Notes: generated from the letters alone by a model not told the origin. Shown: positions 26,548 to 36,874, counted from the stretch's first letter. The stretch is 64,000 nt of DNA from Coraliomargarita sp965656715 (GCA_965656715.1 CBFHLR010000008.1:1-64000); one strand, 5' to 3'. Numbers and translations: made by a program.

Positions 26548-26565
26548 TTGGCACGGGGCATGTTA
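26548..26565 (+). promoter_or_regulatory. Sigma-54-like promoter of nifHDK
   Basis: TTGGCACG - GGGC - ATGTTA: a full minus-24 box and a minus-12 box with TG-T in place of TGC, just as at the flavodoxin promoter. It lies 61 bases before the nifH ATG. Confidence 0.8.
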
Positions 26566-26625
26566 ATAGAGATGCGCGCTAAGCAAAAACTTAACTCGAA
26601 ATCACAAAACAAAACACACTATAAA

Positions 26626-27456
<831 letters not shown>

Positions 27457-27487
27457 CTTTTTTATTGGTTAGACAGATAGGTTAAGG

Positions 27488-27514
27488 GCGCCGCGCACCC
27501 AACGTGCGCGGCGC
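27488..27514 (+). promoter_or_regulatory. Strong hairpin between nifH and nifD (probable mRNA stabiliser)
   Basis: A perfect 11-bp stem GCGCCGCGCAC (27488-27498) / GTGCGCGGCGC (27504-27514) with loop CCAAC. No T tract follows (ATTCTAC), so it is unlikely to terminate fully. Its place after nifH fits a 3'-end stabiliser or processing site that raises NifH over NifDK. Confidence 0.75.
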
Positions 27515-27541
27515 ATTCTACAAACACAAAATTTCCGCATC

Positions 27542-29215
27542 ATGTCAGAAGAAAATACAGACAATCAGTTGACGCCGGAAGAAGCACGCGAGGAAATGCT
27601 GAAGGTTTATCCTAAGAAGGCATACCGCAAACGCAGCAAGCAGCTTCTGGTTAACGACTCAGACAAACCGAAGGAAGTCGGCGCAAACAGTCGCACCATC
27701 CCCGGTATCATCACCCAGCGCGGTTGCACCTATGCAGGTTGTCGCGGGGTGGTCATCGGACCGATCTACGACATCCTTCATATCACACACGGCCCGATCG
27801 GCTGTGGCTACTACAGCTGGCTCACTCGCCGGAATCTCGTAAAGCCAGACCAGAAGGGACAAACCAACTTCATCCAATACTGCATGAGCACTGACATGCA
27901 GGAAGATCAAATCGTCTTCGGCGGTGAGAAGAAACTCTCCGATGCCATTGACGAAGCAATGGAAGAGTTCAAGCCCAAGGCAATCGCGATCTACGCAACC
28001 TGCCCAGTGGGTCTGATCGGTGACGACATCCACTCAGTTGCCCGTGAAGCTGAAAAGCGTCACCTAGGCACCAACATCATGGCCTTCTCCTGCGAAGGTT
28101 ATAAGGGCGTCAGTCAGTCTGCCGGTCACCACATCGCGAATAACAAGGTGTTCACCGATATGATCGGTCTCGACGATACACCGCAAGAAGCGAAATACAC
28201 GATCAACATCCTCGGTGAATACAACATCGGTGGGGATGCATGGGAGATCGAGCGCATCTTCGAGAAGTGTGGCATTAAGATTGTCGGAACCCTCTCGGGC
28301 GACGTTTCCTACGATCAAATCGCGAATTGCCACACCGTCGATCTAAACACTGTGATGTGCCACCGCTCCATCAACTACATCGCTGAGATGATGGAAACGA
28401 AGTATGGTATTCCGTGGTTCAAGGTGAACTTCATCGGAGCCGACGCGACCGCCAAGTCCTTGCGCAAGATTGCCGCTTACTTCGAGGACAAGGAACTCAT
28501 CGCTCGCGTTGAGTCCGTGATCGCCGAAGAGAAGATGCATCTGGCGCCAGTCCGCGAAGAAGTCACTGAACGTTGCAAAGGCAAGACCGCTGCACTGTTC
28601 GTAGGTGGCTCACGTGCCCACCACTATCAGGATCTCTTCGAAGACATTGGTATGGAAGTTGTGGCTGCCGGTTACGAGTTCGCTCACCGGGATGACTACG
28701 AAGGCCGTGAAGTGCTGCCGTCGATCAAGATCGATGCGGACTCCCGCAACATCGAAGATCTCGACATCGAACCGGATCCGAAGCGTTACAACCCACGCCT
28801 CACCGAGGAGCAAAAAGCCGCCCGTGAAGCCGGTGGTTTCTCCTTCAGTGACTACGAAGGCATGATGAAGCAAATGAGTAAAGAGGCGCTCGTGATCGAC
28901 GACATTTCACACCACGAGATGGACAAGCTCATCGAGCTCTACAAGCCCGACGTCATCTGCTCCGGCATTAAGGACAAATACGTTATCGAGAAGTTCGGCG
29001 TGCCTTGTAAGCAGCTGCACAGCTACGACTACTCTGGCCCTTACGCCGGATTCGAGGGTGCGGCCAACTTCTATAAGGAAATTGACCGCATGGTAAACAG
29101 CGACGTCTGGGGATTTGCCGTCCCACCTTGGAAGAAAGACCCCGACGCCGCATTCGAGCTCAAGACACCGAGCAAGGACAAGAAAGAAGCCGCTGCTGCT
29201 GCAGTTGAGGCATAA
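27542..29215 (+). CDS. nifD: Nitrogenase MoFe protein alpha chain, insertion-bearing type
   Basis: Carries FeMo-co and half of the P-cluster. P-cluster Cys are 62 (QRGCTYAG), 88 (GPIGCGYY) and 154 (YATCPVGL). FeMo-co ligands are Cys273 (VMCHRS) and His493 (QLHSYDYSGP). Gln192 and His196 (SQSAGHH) are the cofactor-environment residues. At 557 residues it is longer than the Azotobacter type. The excess, about 53 residues, lies near 391-450 (IKIDADSRNIEDLDIEPDPK onward), as in clostridial NifD. No nifI genes lie between nifH and nifD. Confidence 0.98.
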   Translation: MSEENTDNQLTPEEAREEMLKVYPKKAYRKRSKQLLVNDSDKPKEVGANSRTIPGIITQRGCTYAGCRGVVIGPIYDILHITHGPIGCGYYSWLTRRNLVKPDQKGQTNFIQYCMSTDMQEDQIVFGGEKKLSDAIDEAMEEFKPKAIAIYATCPVGLIGDDIHSVAREAEKRHLGTNIMAFSCEGYKGVSQSAGHHIANNKVFTDMIGLDDTPQEAKYTINILGEYNIGGDAWEIERIFEKCGIKIVGTLSGDVSYDQIANCHTVDLNTVMCHRSINYIAEMMETKYGIPWFKVNFIGADATAKSLRKIAAYFEDKELIARVESVIAEEKMHLAPVREEVTERCKGKTAALFVGGSRAHHYQDLFEDIGMEVVAAGYEFAHRDDYEGREVLPSIKIDADSRNIEDLDIEPDPKRYNPRLTEEQKAAREAGGFSFSDYEGMMKQMSKEALVIDDISHHEMDKLIELYKPDVICSGIKDKYVIEKFGVPCKQLHSYDYSGPYAGFEGAANFYKEIDRMVNSDVWGFAVPPWKKDPDAAFELKTPSKDKKEAAAAAVEA

Positions 29216-29233
29216 TCAACCGGAGGACTTAAT

Positions 29234-30610
29234 ATGTTAGACGGAACAAAAGCAGAAGTCAAAGAACGCAGTGCCTTGCGGATCAATCCCGCCAAAACCT
29301 GCCAGCCCATCGGCGCGATGTATGCCGCGCTCGGCATCCACGGATGCATGCCACACAGCCATGGTTCCCAGGGTTGTTGCTCTTACCACCGCAGTCAGTT
29401 GACTCGCCACTTCAAGGAACCCGTCATGGCGACGACCAGTTCCTTTACCGAAGGCGCGTCTGTGTTCGGTGGTATGTCCAACCTCACTACCGCCATCACC
29501 AACATCTTCGAGATCTATAAGGCCGATGTGATTGCCGTGCATACCACTTGCCTCTCTGAGGTGATTGGTGACGACATCCCGACCATTATCAAGAAGGCGC
29601 AGGCCGATGGAAAGATCCCTGAAGGCAAACACGTATTCCATACGAATACACCGTCCTTTGTGGGCTCCGAAATCACTGGTTTCGCGAATATGGTCACATC
29701 CATGGTCAAATACTACTCCGAATCCACCGGAGAGACCAAGGACGCGGTCAACATCATCCCCGGCTGGGTTGATCCGGCTGATATGCGTGAGTTGCACTAT
29801 CTCTGCGATGAGATGGGCGTAAAGCACATCATGATGCCGGACACCTCGGACGTGCTCGATACACCACAGACCGGTGTTTACGAAATGTATCCGAAGGGCG
29901 GCGTCACCATCGACGAGATCAAGGCAACTGGAGACAGCATCGCAACGCTCTCGCTCGGTGACTTCGCATCCCTCCCGGCTGCGACCGAACTCGAAAAGAA
30001 GTGCAACGTGCCCTTCAGCGACCTGAGCATTCCGGTCGGCCTGACCAACACCGACACCTTCATCGACGCCTTGCGGAAGATCACCGGTGCCGATGTGCCG
30101 CTCGAACTCGTCCGCCAACGCGGTCAGCTCCTCGATGCAATGGTCGATATGTCGCAATACCTGCACAAGACCACGGTCGCGCTCTCCGGCGCACCGGATC
30201 ACGTCATCGCGATGACTCAGTTCTGTGTCGATATGGGCATGACACCTAAATACGTGATCACCGGCACACCCGGCAAGGCCTTCGAAAAGAAGGTCAACGC
30301 CATCCTCGAAAAGGCTGGCATCAAAGACGCAGTGGTTCGCGCCAACAGCGACCTCCACTTCCTGCATCAGCATCTGAAACAGGAACCTGTCGAACTGTTG
30401 ATCGGTAATACACACCTGAAGCACATGGCACGCGCCGAAAACATCCCACTGGTTCGCTTCGGATTCCCAATTATGGACCGCACCGGCCACCGCTACATGC
30501 CAACAGTCGGCTACCGTGGTGGCATCCGACTCCTTGAGAAAATCACCGACGCACTTCTCGAGAAGAAGGACCGCGAATGTGCCGAGGAGTGGTTCGAGCT
30601 GGTCATGTAG
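29234..30610 (+). CDS. nifK: Nitrogenase MoFe protein beta chain, short N-terminus type
   Basis: Completes the P-cluster with Cys23 (AKTCQPIG), Cys48 (GSQGCCSY) and Cys106 (HTTCLSEV). These match Azotobacter Cys70, Cys95 and Cys153 with a constant shift of 47, so the N-terminal extension is missing. The 458-residue length equals the clostridial type, which pairs with insertion-bearing NifD. It starts 18 bases after nifD behind a good GGAGG ribosome site and ends before a strong terminator. Confidence 0.98.
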   Translation: MLDGTKAEVKERSALRINPAKTCQPIGAMYAALGIHGCMPHSHGSQGCCSYHRSQLTRHFKEPVMATTSSFTEGASVFGGMSNLTTAITNIFEIYKADVIAVHTTCLSEVIGDDIPTIIKKAQADGKIPEGKHVFHTNTPSFVGSEITGFANMVTSMVKYYSESTGETKDAVNIIPGWVDPADMRELHYLCDEMGVKHIMMPDTSDVLDTPQTGVYEMYPKGGVTIDEIKATGDSIATLSLGDFASLPAATELEKKCNVPFSDLSIPVGLTNTDTFIDALRKITGADVPLELVRQRGQLLDAMVDMSQYLHKTTVALSGAPDHVIAMTQFCVDMGMTPKYVITGTPGKAFEKKVNAILEKAGIKDAVVRANSDLHFLHQHLKQEPVELLIGNTHLKHMARAENIPLVRFGFPIMDRTGHRYMPTVGYRGGIRLLEKITDALLEKKDRECAEEWFELVM

Positions 30611-30624
30611 AACGACGCTTAAAC

Positions 30625-30652
30625 AAGGGGTCTGCAATGGCAGACCCCTTTT
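30625..30652 (+). terminator. Terminator of nifHDK
   Basis: A perfect 10-bp stem AAGGGGTCTG (30625-30634) / CAGACCCCTT (30641-30650) with loop CAATGG and trailing T residues. Confidence 0.92.
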
Positions 30653-30721
30653 CATAATCCAATCTAATCAGTTCAATCAGCCGGCGCTTAAACTCTTATA
30701 GAAAACACAAGCCATACCCCA

Positions 30722-30739
30722 CTGGCACCGAGAATGCTC
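30722..30739 (+). promoter_or_regulatory. Sigma-54-like promoter of nifENB
   Basis: CTGGCACC - GAGA - ATGCTC: good minus-24 and minus-12 (TGC) boxes, 27 bases before the nifE ATG. No clear CCTACAT palindrome is seen upstream; only an ATGTAG half-site at the nifK stop. Confidence 0.75.
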
Positions 30740-30765
30740 TCATAGACGACAGAACACGTATTCAC

Positions 30766-32124
30766 ATGTCTGATACAATTGACATACTAGACGGACGCAA
30801 AAATCAGGTCTTCACCAAGGGGGAAAGCGACAAATTTGTTTGCGATAAGAAGAGCCTCACCGGATCCGTCAGCCAACGCGCCTGCGCGTTTTGCGGCTCG
30901 CGCGTCGTCTTATATCCAATCGCCGATGCGCTCCACATCGTCCATGGACCGATCGGATGCGCGGTCTATAACTGGGACATCCGAGGAGCTGAATCCTCCG
31001 GTCCGCAACTGCATCGCAACAGCTTCTCCACCGACATGAAGGAGATGGACATCATCTACGGTGGCGAGAAGAAGCTTAAAAAGAGCCTGCTGGAACTGAT
31101 CGACAAATATCAGCCCAAGGCCGCATTTATTTATTCCACCTGCATCGTCGGCGTCATTGGCGACGATGTGAACCGTATCGCCAAGCAAGTCGAAAAGGAG
31201 AAAGGGATCCCGATCATACCCGTCAGCTCCGAGGGCTTCCGCGGCACAAAAAAGACCGGCTATCAAGCCGCCTGTGAAGCTGCCTACACTCTGGTCGGCA
31301 CGGGCGACACTTCAGACATTCCGCCAAACAGCATCAACATTCTCGGCGACTTTAACATCGCTGGTGAAACCTGGATGGTGCGAGAGTATTTTGAGAAGAT
31401 GGGCGTCAACGTCGTCGCCACCATCACGGGTGACGGTCGCGTTGATGACTTACGACGCTGCCACGGCGCATCGCTCAACCTGGTGCAATGCTCCGGCTCC
31501 ATGACGCACCTGGCCAAACTCCTTGAAAAGGATCACGGCATACCGATGCAGCGCGTCTCCTTCTTCGGCATCGAAGATACCGCCGAGGCACTCTATGAAA
31601 CCGCACGCCACTTCAAAGATCCGGCGGTCATGGAGCGCACCCAGCAGCTGGTTTCTGAAGAAGTCACACGCATCATGCCAGAGATCCGCAAGATCAAGTG
31701 CGCACTCGAAGGGCGCAAGGCCGCACTCTACGTGGGCGGAGCCTTCAAAGCCTTTTCACTGGTTCGCGCTCTGGCGAATCTCGGCGTAAAGACCGTGCTC
31801 GCCGGAACACAAACCGGCAGTGCCGAGGATTACGAGCAGCTCAAGGAAATCTGTGATCCCGGCACTATCATCGTCGATGATTCCAACCCGCTGGAGCTTG
31901 CCAAGTATGTGCAGGAAAAAGAGGTCGATATCTTTATCGGCGGCGTGAAAGAGCGCCCCATCGCCTACAAACTAGGGATCGGATTTTGCGACCACAACCA
32001 CGAGCGCAAGATTCCTCTGGCAGGCTTTGAAGGTATGGTGCACTTCGCTCGCGAAGTGTATGCCACAGCCACCAGCCCGGTTTGGCAGTTCGCGCCTAGC
32101 AAGCACAAGGAGGTCGCAGGATGA
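30766..32124 (+). CDS. nifE: FeMo-co scaffold subunit NifE
   Basis: With NifN it forms the scaffold on which the NifB-co precursor matures to FeMo-co. The 452-residue NifD paralog has Cys in ACAFCGSRVVLYPIADALH, GPIGCAVYNWD and YSTCIVGVIGDD (scaffold cluster ligands) and a conserved Cys in LVQCSGSMTHLAK. It ends AGFEGMVHFAREVYA. Its stop overlaps the nifN start (ATGA), so the two subunits are made in equal amounts. Confidence 0.97.
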   Translation: MSDTIDILDGRKNQVFTKGESDKFVCDKKSLTGSVSQRACAFCGSRVVLYPIADALHIVHGPIGCAVYNWDIRGAESSGPQLHRNSFSTDMKEMDIIYGGEKKLKKSLLELIDKYQPKAAFIYSTCIVGVIGDDVNRIAKQVEKEKGIPIIPVSSEGFRGTKKTGYQAACEAAYTLVGTGDTSDIPPNSINILGDFNIAGETWMVREYFEKMGVNVVATITGDGRVDDLRRCHGASLNLVQCSGSMTHLAKLLEKDHGIPMQRVSFFGIEDTAEALYETARHFKDPAVMERTQQLVSEEVTRIMPEIRKIKCALEGRKAALYVGGAFKAFSLVRALANLGVKTVLAGTQTGSAEDYEQLKEICDPGTIIVDDSNPLELAKYVQEKEVDIFIGGVKERPIAYKLGIGFCDHNHERKIPLAGFEGMVHFAREVYATATSPVWQFAPSKHKEVAG

Positions 32125-33512
32125 TCGTTCACAACGAAGAGCTCGACACCACGCACTACGAGAGCGGTGCGACCTGCAATGCCTGCAAACTCTGCACACC
32201 ACTGGGCGCCTGCATGGTCTACTCTGGTATCGAAAAGTGCATCCCGATTCTACACGGCTCGCAAGGCTGCTCGACTTACATCCGCCGCTATATGATTAGC
32301 CATTTCCGCGAGCCCGTGGATATCGCATCCTCCAGCTTTACCGAGGAAGATACCGTCTATGGTGGCGCCCGGAACCTCGCGCATGGTATCAAGAACTTGA
32401 TCGATCAATACAGCCCCGCCGTCATCGGAGTGGGCACCACCTGCCTATCAGAAACAATCGGCGAGGACATCGCAGGCATGGTCAAAGAGATCGAGCGTGG
32501 CGTTGCAGACGAAGCGGGTGTGCCACTCGTCCACGTATCCACTCCGAGTTATACAGGCACCCACACCGACGGCTTCCACGCAGCCTGCCTTTCACTGGTA
32601 AAACGCTTTGCGGAGGGTAAAAGCCGCAAAGAATACTCCAAGCTGGTCAACCTCTTTCCGGGTATGGTCTCCCCTGAGGACTTGCGCTACTACCGCGAGC
32701 TACTCGACGACCTCGACCTCGATCCAATCATGATTCCGGATTACTCGGACACGCTCGACGGCGTGAGCTGGGGCGAATACCATCGCATCCCCGATGGCGG
32801 CACGACTTTGGAATCCCTCCAACTCAGCGGACAGGCCAAAGCCAGCGTCGAATGCGGCTCCCTTCTGGAAAAGAACAAAGAAACCGCAGGTCGGTATCTG
32901 GAAACCACCCACAAGGTCTCCAATCATGCCGTGCCACTACCGGTTGGTATCCGCGCAACGGATACATTCATCGAAGCACTGGAGGGTATCGCCGAGCGTC
33001 CACTGAGCAAACGCCTCTCTGACGAACGCGGTCGACTCGTCGACTCAATGTTCGACGCGCACAAGTATCTCTTCGGCAAGAAGGTCGCAGTGTATGGCGA
33101 CCCTGATCTGGTGGTGGGAGTGGTCTCGCTCATTAGCGAGATGGGCATGGTGCCAGTAATTTGCGCAACCGGCGGCAAGGTTCCGCAGTTCCGCGAAGAA
33201 GTCGAACGTGTCCTGCAAAACACCGACGGCGAAGAAATCGAAATTCTCACCGCAGCCGATCATGTCCGGATTCACGACCGCTGCAATGAGCGCCAGCCTG
33301 ACCTCATCATTGGCAGCAGCAAGGGCTACTCCATCGCACGCAAAACCGGAATTCCGCTGGTTCGGGTAGGCTTCCCGGTGCACGACCGCATGGGCGGCCA
33401 ACGCCTACTCCACATCGGCTACCGTGGCGCACAGCAGCTCTTCGACCGCATCGTCAACACCATCCTTGAACACAAGCAGGCACAAAAGGACGTCGGCTAT
33501 ACCTACCTTTAA
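32121..33512 (+). CDS. nifN: FeMo-co scaffold subunit NifN
   Basis: A NifK paralog, 463 residues. Cluster-region blocks are ATCNACKLCTPLGAC, GSQGCSTYIRRYMISHFREP and GVGTTCLSETIGEDI. The C-terminal part TGIPLVRVGFPVHDRMGGQR matches NifN/NifK. It begins inside the nifE stop and lies 21 bases before nifB. Confidence 0.96.
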   Translation: MIVHNEELDTTHYESGATCNACKLCTPLGACMVYSGIEKCIPILHGSQGCSTYIRRYMISHFREPVDIASSSFTEEDTVYGGARNLAHGIKNLIDQYSPAVIGVGTTCLSETIGEDIAGMVKEIERGVADEAGVPLVHVSTPSYTGTHTDGFHAACLSLVKRFAEGKSRKEYSKLVNLFPGMVSPEDLRYYRELLDDLDLDPIMIPDYSDTLDGVSWGEYHRIPDGGTTLESLQLSGQAKASVECGSLLEKNKETAGRYLETTHKVSNHAVPLPVGIRATDTFIEALEGIAERPLSKRLSDERGRLVDSMFDAHKYLFGKKVAVYGDPDLVVGVVSLISEMGMVPVICATGGKVPQFREEVERVLQNTDGEEIEILTAADHVRIHDRCNERQPDLIIGSSKGYSIARKTGIPLVRVGFPVHDRMGGQRLLHIGYRGAQQLFDRIVNTILEHKQAQKDVGYTYL

Positions 33513-33533
33513 TACTAAATTGGAAAGACACAC

Positions 33534-34817
33534 ATGAAACTTGAAGACATCAATATCGACAACCACCCCTGCTTTAATCCGGGAGCTTGTCACAGCTTTG
33601 GGCGCGTTCACCTACCGGTCGCCCCGAAGTGCAATGTATCCTGTAACTTTTGTAACCGTAAGTTCGACTGCGTGAACGAAAGCCGCCCTGGGGTGACCTC
33701 CAACATCATGACTCCCAAGCAGGCACTCGAATACACGAAAAAGGTATTGGGTAAGTCGGAGAAGATTTCAGTCGTTGGCATCGCAGGTCCAGGTGACCCC
33801 TTCGCCAACCCGGACGAGACGATGGAGACCTTCGAGCTCGTCCGTGAAGAGTATCCCAATACCATTCTCTGCGTTGCCAGTAATGGCCTTGGCATCCTAC
33901 CTTACGTCGATCGCTTGGCAGAGCTGAAAGTCTCGCACGTCACAATCACTGTGAACGGGATCGACCCGGACGTCGTCGCCGAAGTCTACAAGTGGGCGCG
34001 TGCCGACAAGAAGGTTTACCGTGGACGCGCACTCGGTGAAATGGTCGTCGCCAAGCAGCTCGAAGCTATCAAAGCAATCCGCGCGGCCGGGATCATCGTT
34101 AAGATCAACTCCATCATCATCCCCGGCGTCAACGATCACCACATTCCGGAAATCTCCACATTGGCCAAAGAGCACGGCTGCGAGATGATGAACTGCATCC
34201 CGATGATCCCAGTGGAAAACACACCGTTCGAGGCTCTCGGCGAACCGGATCAAAAGATGATCGCACGCGTGCGCCTGCTCTCCGGCCAGAACGTCAAACA
34301 AATGCTCCACTGCGCCCGCTGCCGTGCGGATGCAGTCGGCCATATTGGCAACGGTGTCGAGGACGAGTTCAAGGATATGCTCGAAAGCGCAACACAGCCG
34401 CTCCACGATCCGGCACGCCCTTATGTTGCAGTGGCATCGATCGAAGGCGCACTGGTCAACCAGCACCTCGGCGAAGCCGCACGCTTCCTCATCTTTGAGC
34501 GCACCGACGAAACCGAGTCTGGCTTCAAGTATCGTGAGCTGCGCATGGCGCCGACTCCGGGCGCTGGCGAAAGTCGTTGGAAGGCGCTCGGTGGACTAAT
34601 GAAAGACTGCAAGGCGGTCGTCGTAAACGCTGCCGGTGACAAACCGAAGAAAGCCATGCAAGACACCGGCCTGCAGATCATCGAGGCCGACGGCATGATT
34701 GAAGATGTGCTTGAATACGTCTTCAGCAATCAACCCATCCCCAAGCGCATGCAAAACGAATTCAAGGGCTGCGGTTCCGGCATCAGCTGTAAGGGCAGCG
34801 GCCTCGGCTGCGCATAG
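33534..34817 (+). CDS. nifB: FeMo-co biosynthesis radical SAM protein NifB
   Basis: Fuses two 4Fe-4S clusters and inserts the central carbide to make NifB-co. The radical SAM motif CNVSCNFC (Cys33, 37, 40) follows HPCFNPGACHSFGRVHLPVA. A C-terminal NifX-like domain begins about residue 300 (VASIEGALVNQHLGEAARF). The tail CGSGISCKGSGLGCA is Cys-rich and may hold metal. At 427 residues this is the fused NifB-NifX form; no separate nifX is seen. Confidence 0.97.
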   Translation: MKLEDINIDNHPCFNPGACHSFGRVHLPVAPKCNVSCNFCNRKFDCVNESRPGVTSNIMTPKQALEYTKKVLGKSEKISVVGIAGPGDPFANPDETMETFELVREEYPNTILCVASNGLGILPYVDRLAELKVSHVTITVNGIDPDVVAEVYKWARADKKVYRGRALGEMVVAKQLEAIKAIRAAGIIVKINSIIIPGVNDHHIPEISTLAKEHGCEMMNCIPMIPVENTPFEALGEPDQKMIARVRLLSGQNVKQMLHCARCRADAVGHIGNGVEDEFKDMLESATQPLHDPARPYVAVASIEGALVNQHLGEAARFLIFERTDETESGFKYRELRMAPTPGAGESRWKALGGLMKDCKAVVVNAAGDKPKKAMQDTGLQIIEADGMIEDVLEYVFSNQPIPKRMQNEFKGCGSGISCKGSGLGCA

Positions 34818-34840
34818 TTAGATTTCAAACTCCAAAAATT

Positions 34841-35335
34841 ATGATCACAACAACTGTTAAGAACGCACTCGAAAAGCAAGGCACGCATGAGCTCTTTGCC
34901 GCACACTCCTACTCGGCATTGTCGATGTGGTGTGAGGCCAATGACTACGGTGGCTACGCCAAATTCTTCAAGCAACAAGCCGAAGAAGAAATCGAACACG
35001 CAGGTAAGTTTTTCGACCACATGCTAGAACGCGGCGAGATGCCTCTGATCGGTGCAATTGCTGCCCCGAAAAGCGACTATGAAAGCCTGCTCGAAGTCGC
35101 CAAAATGGCGCTCGAACTTGAGCGCGCCAATACTGCGGGAATCACTGCAGTCTACGAACTCTCGCTCACCGAGAAAGACTATCCATCGCAGACCATGCTG
35201 CAGTGGTTTATCTCTGAGCAGATGGAAGAAGAGGCATGGGCCGAAACCATGGTCACCAAAACCGAGCGCGCACAATGCGCCGGAGCACTGCTCTATCTCG
35301 ACCGTCACATCTGTAAAGAACTGGGCGCTGAGTAA
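34841..35335 (+). CDS. Non-heme ferritin in the nif operon
   Basis: A 164-residue four-helix ferritin. The diiron ligands are in AAHSYSALSMWCE, QQAEEEIEHAGKFFDHM (Glu and His) and FISEQMEEEAWAE. It probably stores iron in a cage of 24 subunits. It lies 23 bases after nifB and 80 bases before the Shethna-type ferredoxin, in the same direction, which suggests it buffers iron for metallocluster synthesis (inference). Confidence 0.9.
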   Translation: MITTTVKNALEKQGTHELFAAHSYSALSMWCEANDYGGYAKFFKQQAEEEIEHAGKFFDHMLERGEMPLIGAIAAPKSDYESLLEVAKMALELERANTAGITAVYELSLTEKDYPSQTMLQWFISEQMEEEAWAETMVTKTERAQCAGALLYLDRHICKELGAE

Positions 35336-35415
35336 ACTTAGCTTGAACATCGAAGGTTCAACTTCGAACGCTGAATATTGAATCCAACCACTATCAACAA
35401 TCAACGAGCCACACC

Positions 35416-35724
35416 ATGAACACACCAAAACATCACTTATTCGTATGCGGAAGCTTCCGCGCCAATGGCGAGCCCTCCGGCATCTGCCATAAGAAAGAAT
35501 CCATTAGCCTACTCTCCTACCTTCAGGGGGAAGTGCAGGATCGCATGCTCGAAGGCGTCGAAGTGGCTGCTACCGGCTGCATGAACATTTGTGAGAAGGG
35601 TCCAGTGCTCATCGATTATCCAAGCGGCACCTGGTATGGCAACGTAACCGAAGATGTGATCGATGACATACTGGATGCGATCGAAGACGGCGACGGCATC
35701 GCCGAAGAACATGTCATGTCCTAG
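35416..35724 (+). CDS. Thioredoxin-like 2Fe-2S ferredoxin (Shethna type)
   Basis: A 102-residue thioredoxin-fold ferredoxin. Cluster Cys occur in LFVCGSFRANGEPSGICHKK (C-x12-C) and TGCMNICEKGP (C-x3-C). It is acidic, with an EDGDGIAEEH tail. Proteins of this type in nif clusters serve as electron carriers or in conformational protection of nitrogenase against oxygen; which applies here is unknown. It ends one base before the preferred nifV start. Confidence 0.9.
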   Translation: MNTPKHHLFVCGSFRANGEPSGICHKKESISLLSYLQGEVQDRMLEGVEVAATGCMNICEKGPVLIDYPSGTWYGNVTEDVIDDILDAIEDGDGIAEEHVMS

Positions 35725-35725
35725 C

Positions 35726-36874
35726 ATGCATTCTGTTCATCTAATCGACACGACACTGCGGGACGGCGAACAGAGCGCCGGTGTCGTCTTTTCTCAGCAG
35801 GAAAAGCTGACGATTGCACATATGCTCGCGGATGTGGGCATACGTGAGATCGAAGCTGGCATCCCAGCAATGGGTGAATCTGAGCTTGCTGACGTCAAAG
35901 CAATCGTCGACCAGAACTTGCCTCTGCGCGTGCTGACTTGGGCCCGCGCACATAAGTCCGACATCGACATGGCCGCCCGTTCCGGGGCAGATGCGATACA
36001 CATTTCGCTGCCAGTCTCTGACATTCACTTACAAGCATGGAATAAAAGCCGTGACTGGGTGCTCGATGAAATGGAAGCCGTCGTCAAACATGCAAAGAAG
36101 CATTTTGATCAGATCAGCATCGGCGCTCAAGACGCTTCGCGAGCGCGCTTGGCAGACCTAATGATCTTTGCGTCTAGGGCACGTTCTCTGGGCATTCAAC
36201 GTATTCGACTTGCGGATACAATTGGTATCCTCACTCCGATGCGAACGCATCGTATGATCACGGCACTGATTGAAGCACTTCCGTCCATGCAATGGGAAAT
36301 CCATGCTCACAATGATTTTGGCATGGCGGTAGGTAACACTATCGCAGCCATCGAAGCTGGCTGCCAAAATGCCAGCGTGACCGTCAACGGGCTCGGCGAA
36401 CGCGCCGGTAATGCCGCACTTGAAGAAGTGCTCGTCGCCCTGCGCTTCGGTCTGGAGGCTGAGGGCTCCTGGAACACACAGGGGCTCGCCAAGTTGAGCG
36501 ATTTTGTGGCCCAAGCTTCTGATCGGAGTATCGCCGACTGCAAACCTGTGGTGGGCGAACGCGTCTTTCGACACGAGTCGGGCATTCATTGCACTGCCCT
36601 TATGCGAGACCGGCGCACCTACGAAGCCTTCAGCCCTGAGGAAGTCGGTCGCCCCCCACTCTCATTTGTCATTGGCCGCCACAGCAGCCGCCCAGTCGTC
36701 GAGGCCTACTTGAAACAACACGAACTGGGACTCCCTCCCTCCTTTGAATGGGCACCCTTTATCGAGGACATTCGCATGCTCTCCCAGCAGCGCAAGGGAC
36801 CACTCAGTCTCGAAGACATCAAAACACTTCACACCAAACACACTATTTCGAACAATGAACTTCGCTCGTGCTAA
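35726..36874 (+). CDS. nifV: Homocitrate synthase
   Basis: Condenses acetyl-CoA with 2-oxoglutarate to homocitrate, the organic ligand of FeMo-co. The 382-residue DRE-TIM metallolyase has LIDTTLRDGEQSAGV, the substrate-binding block IHISLPVSD and metal-binding HAHNDFGMAVGN. GERAGNAALEEV and HESGIHCTALMRD lie in the C-terminal half. The ATG at 35726, just after the ferredoxin stop, is preferred; an in-frame ATG at 35711 would overlap that gene. The 3' end overlaps the next ORF by 20 bases. Confidence 0.95.
   Translation: MHSVHLIDTTLRDGEQSAGVVFSQQEKLTIAHMLADVGIREIEAGIPAMGESELADVKAIVDQNLPLRVLTWARAHKSDIDMAARSGADAIHISLPVSDIHLQAWNKSRDWVLDEMEAVVKHAKKHFDQISIGAQDASRARLADLMIFASRARSLGIQRIRLADTIGILTPMRTHRMITALIEALPSMQWEIHAHNDFGMAVGNTIAAIEAGCQNASVTVNGLGERAGNAALEEVLVALRFGLEAEGSWNTQGLAKLSDFVAQASDRSIADCKPVVGERVFRHESGIHCTALMRDRRTYEAFSPEEVGRPPLSFVIGRHSSRPVVEAYLKQHELGLPPSFEWAPFIEDIRMLSQQRKGPLSLEDIKTLHTKHTISNNELRSC

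Noticed and set aside
30605..30722. A CCTACAT palindrome upstream of nifE
   Set aside because: Only an ATGTAG half-site is present, and it coincides with the nifK stop codon.
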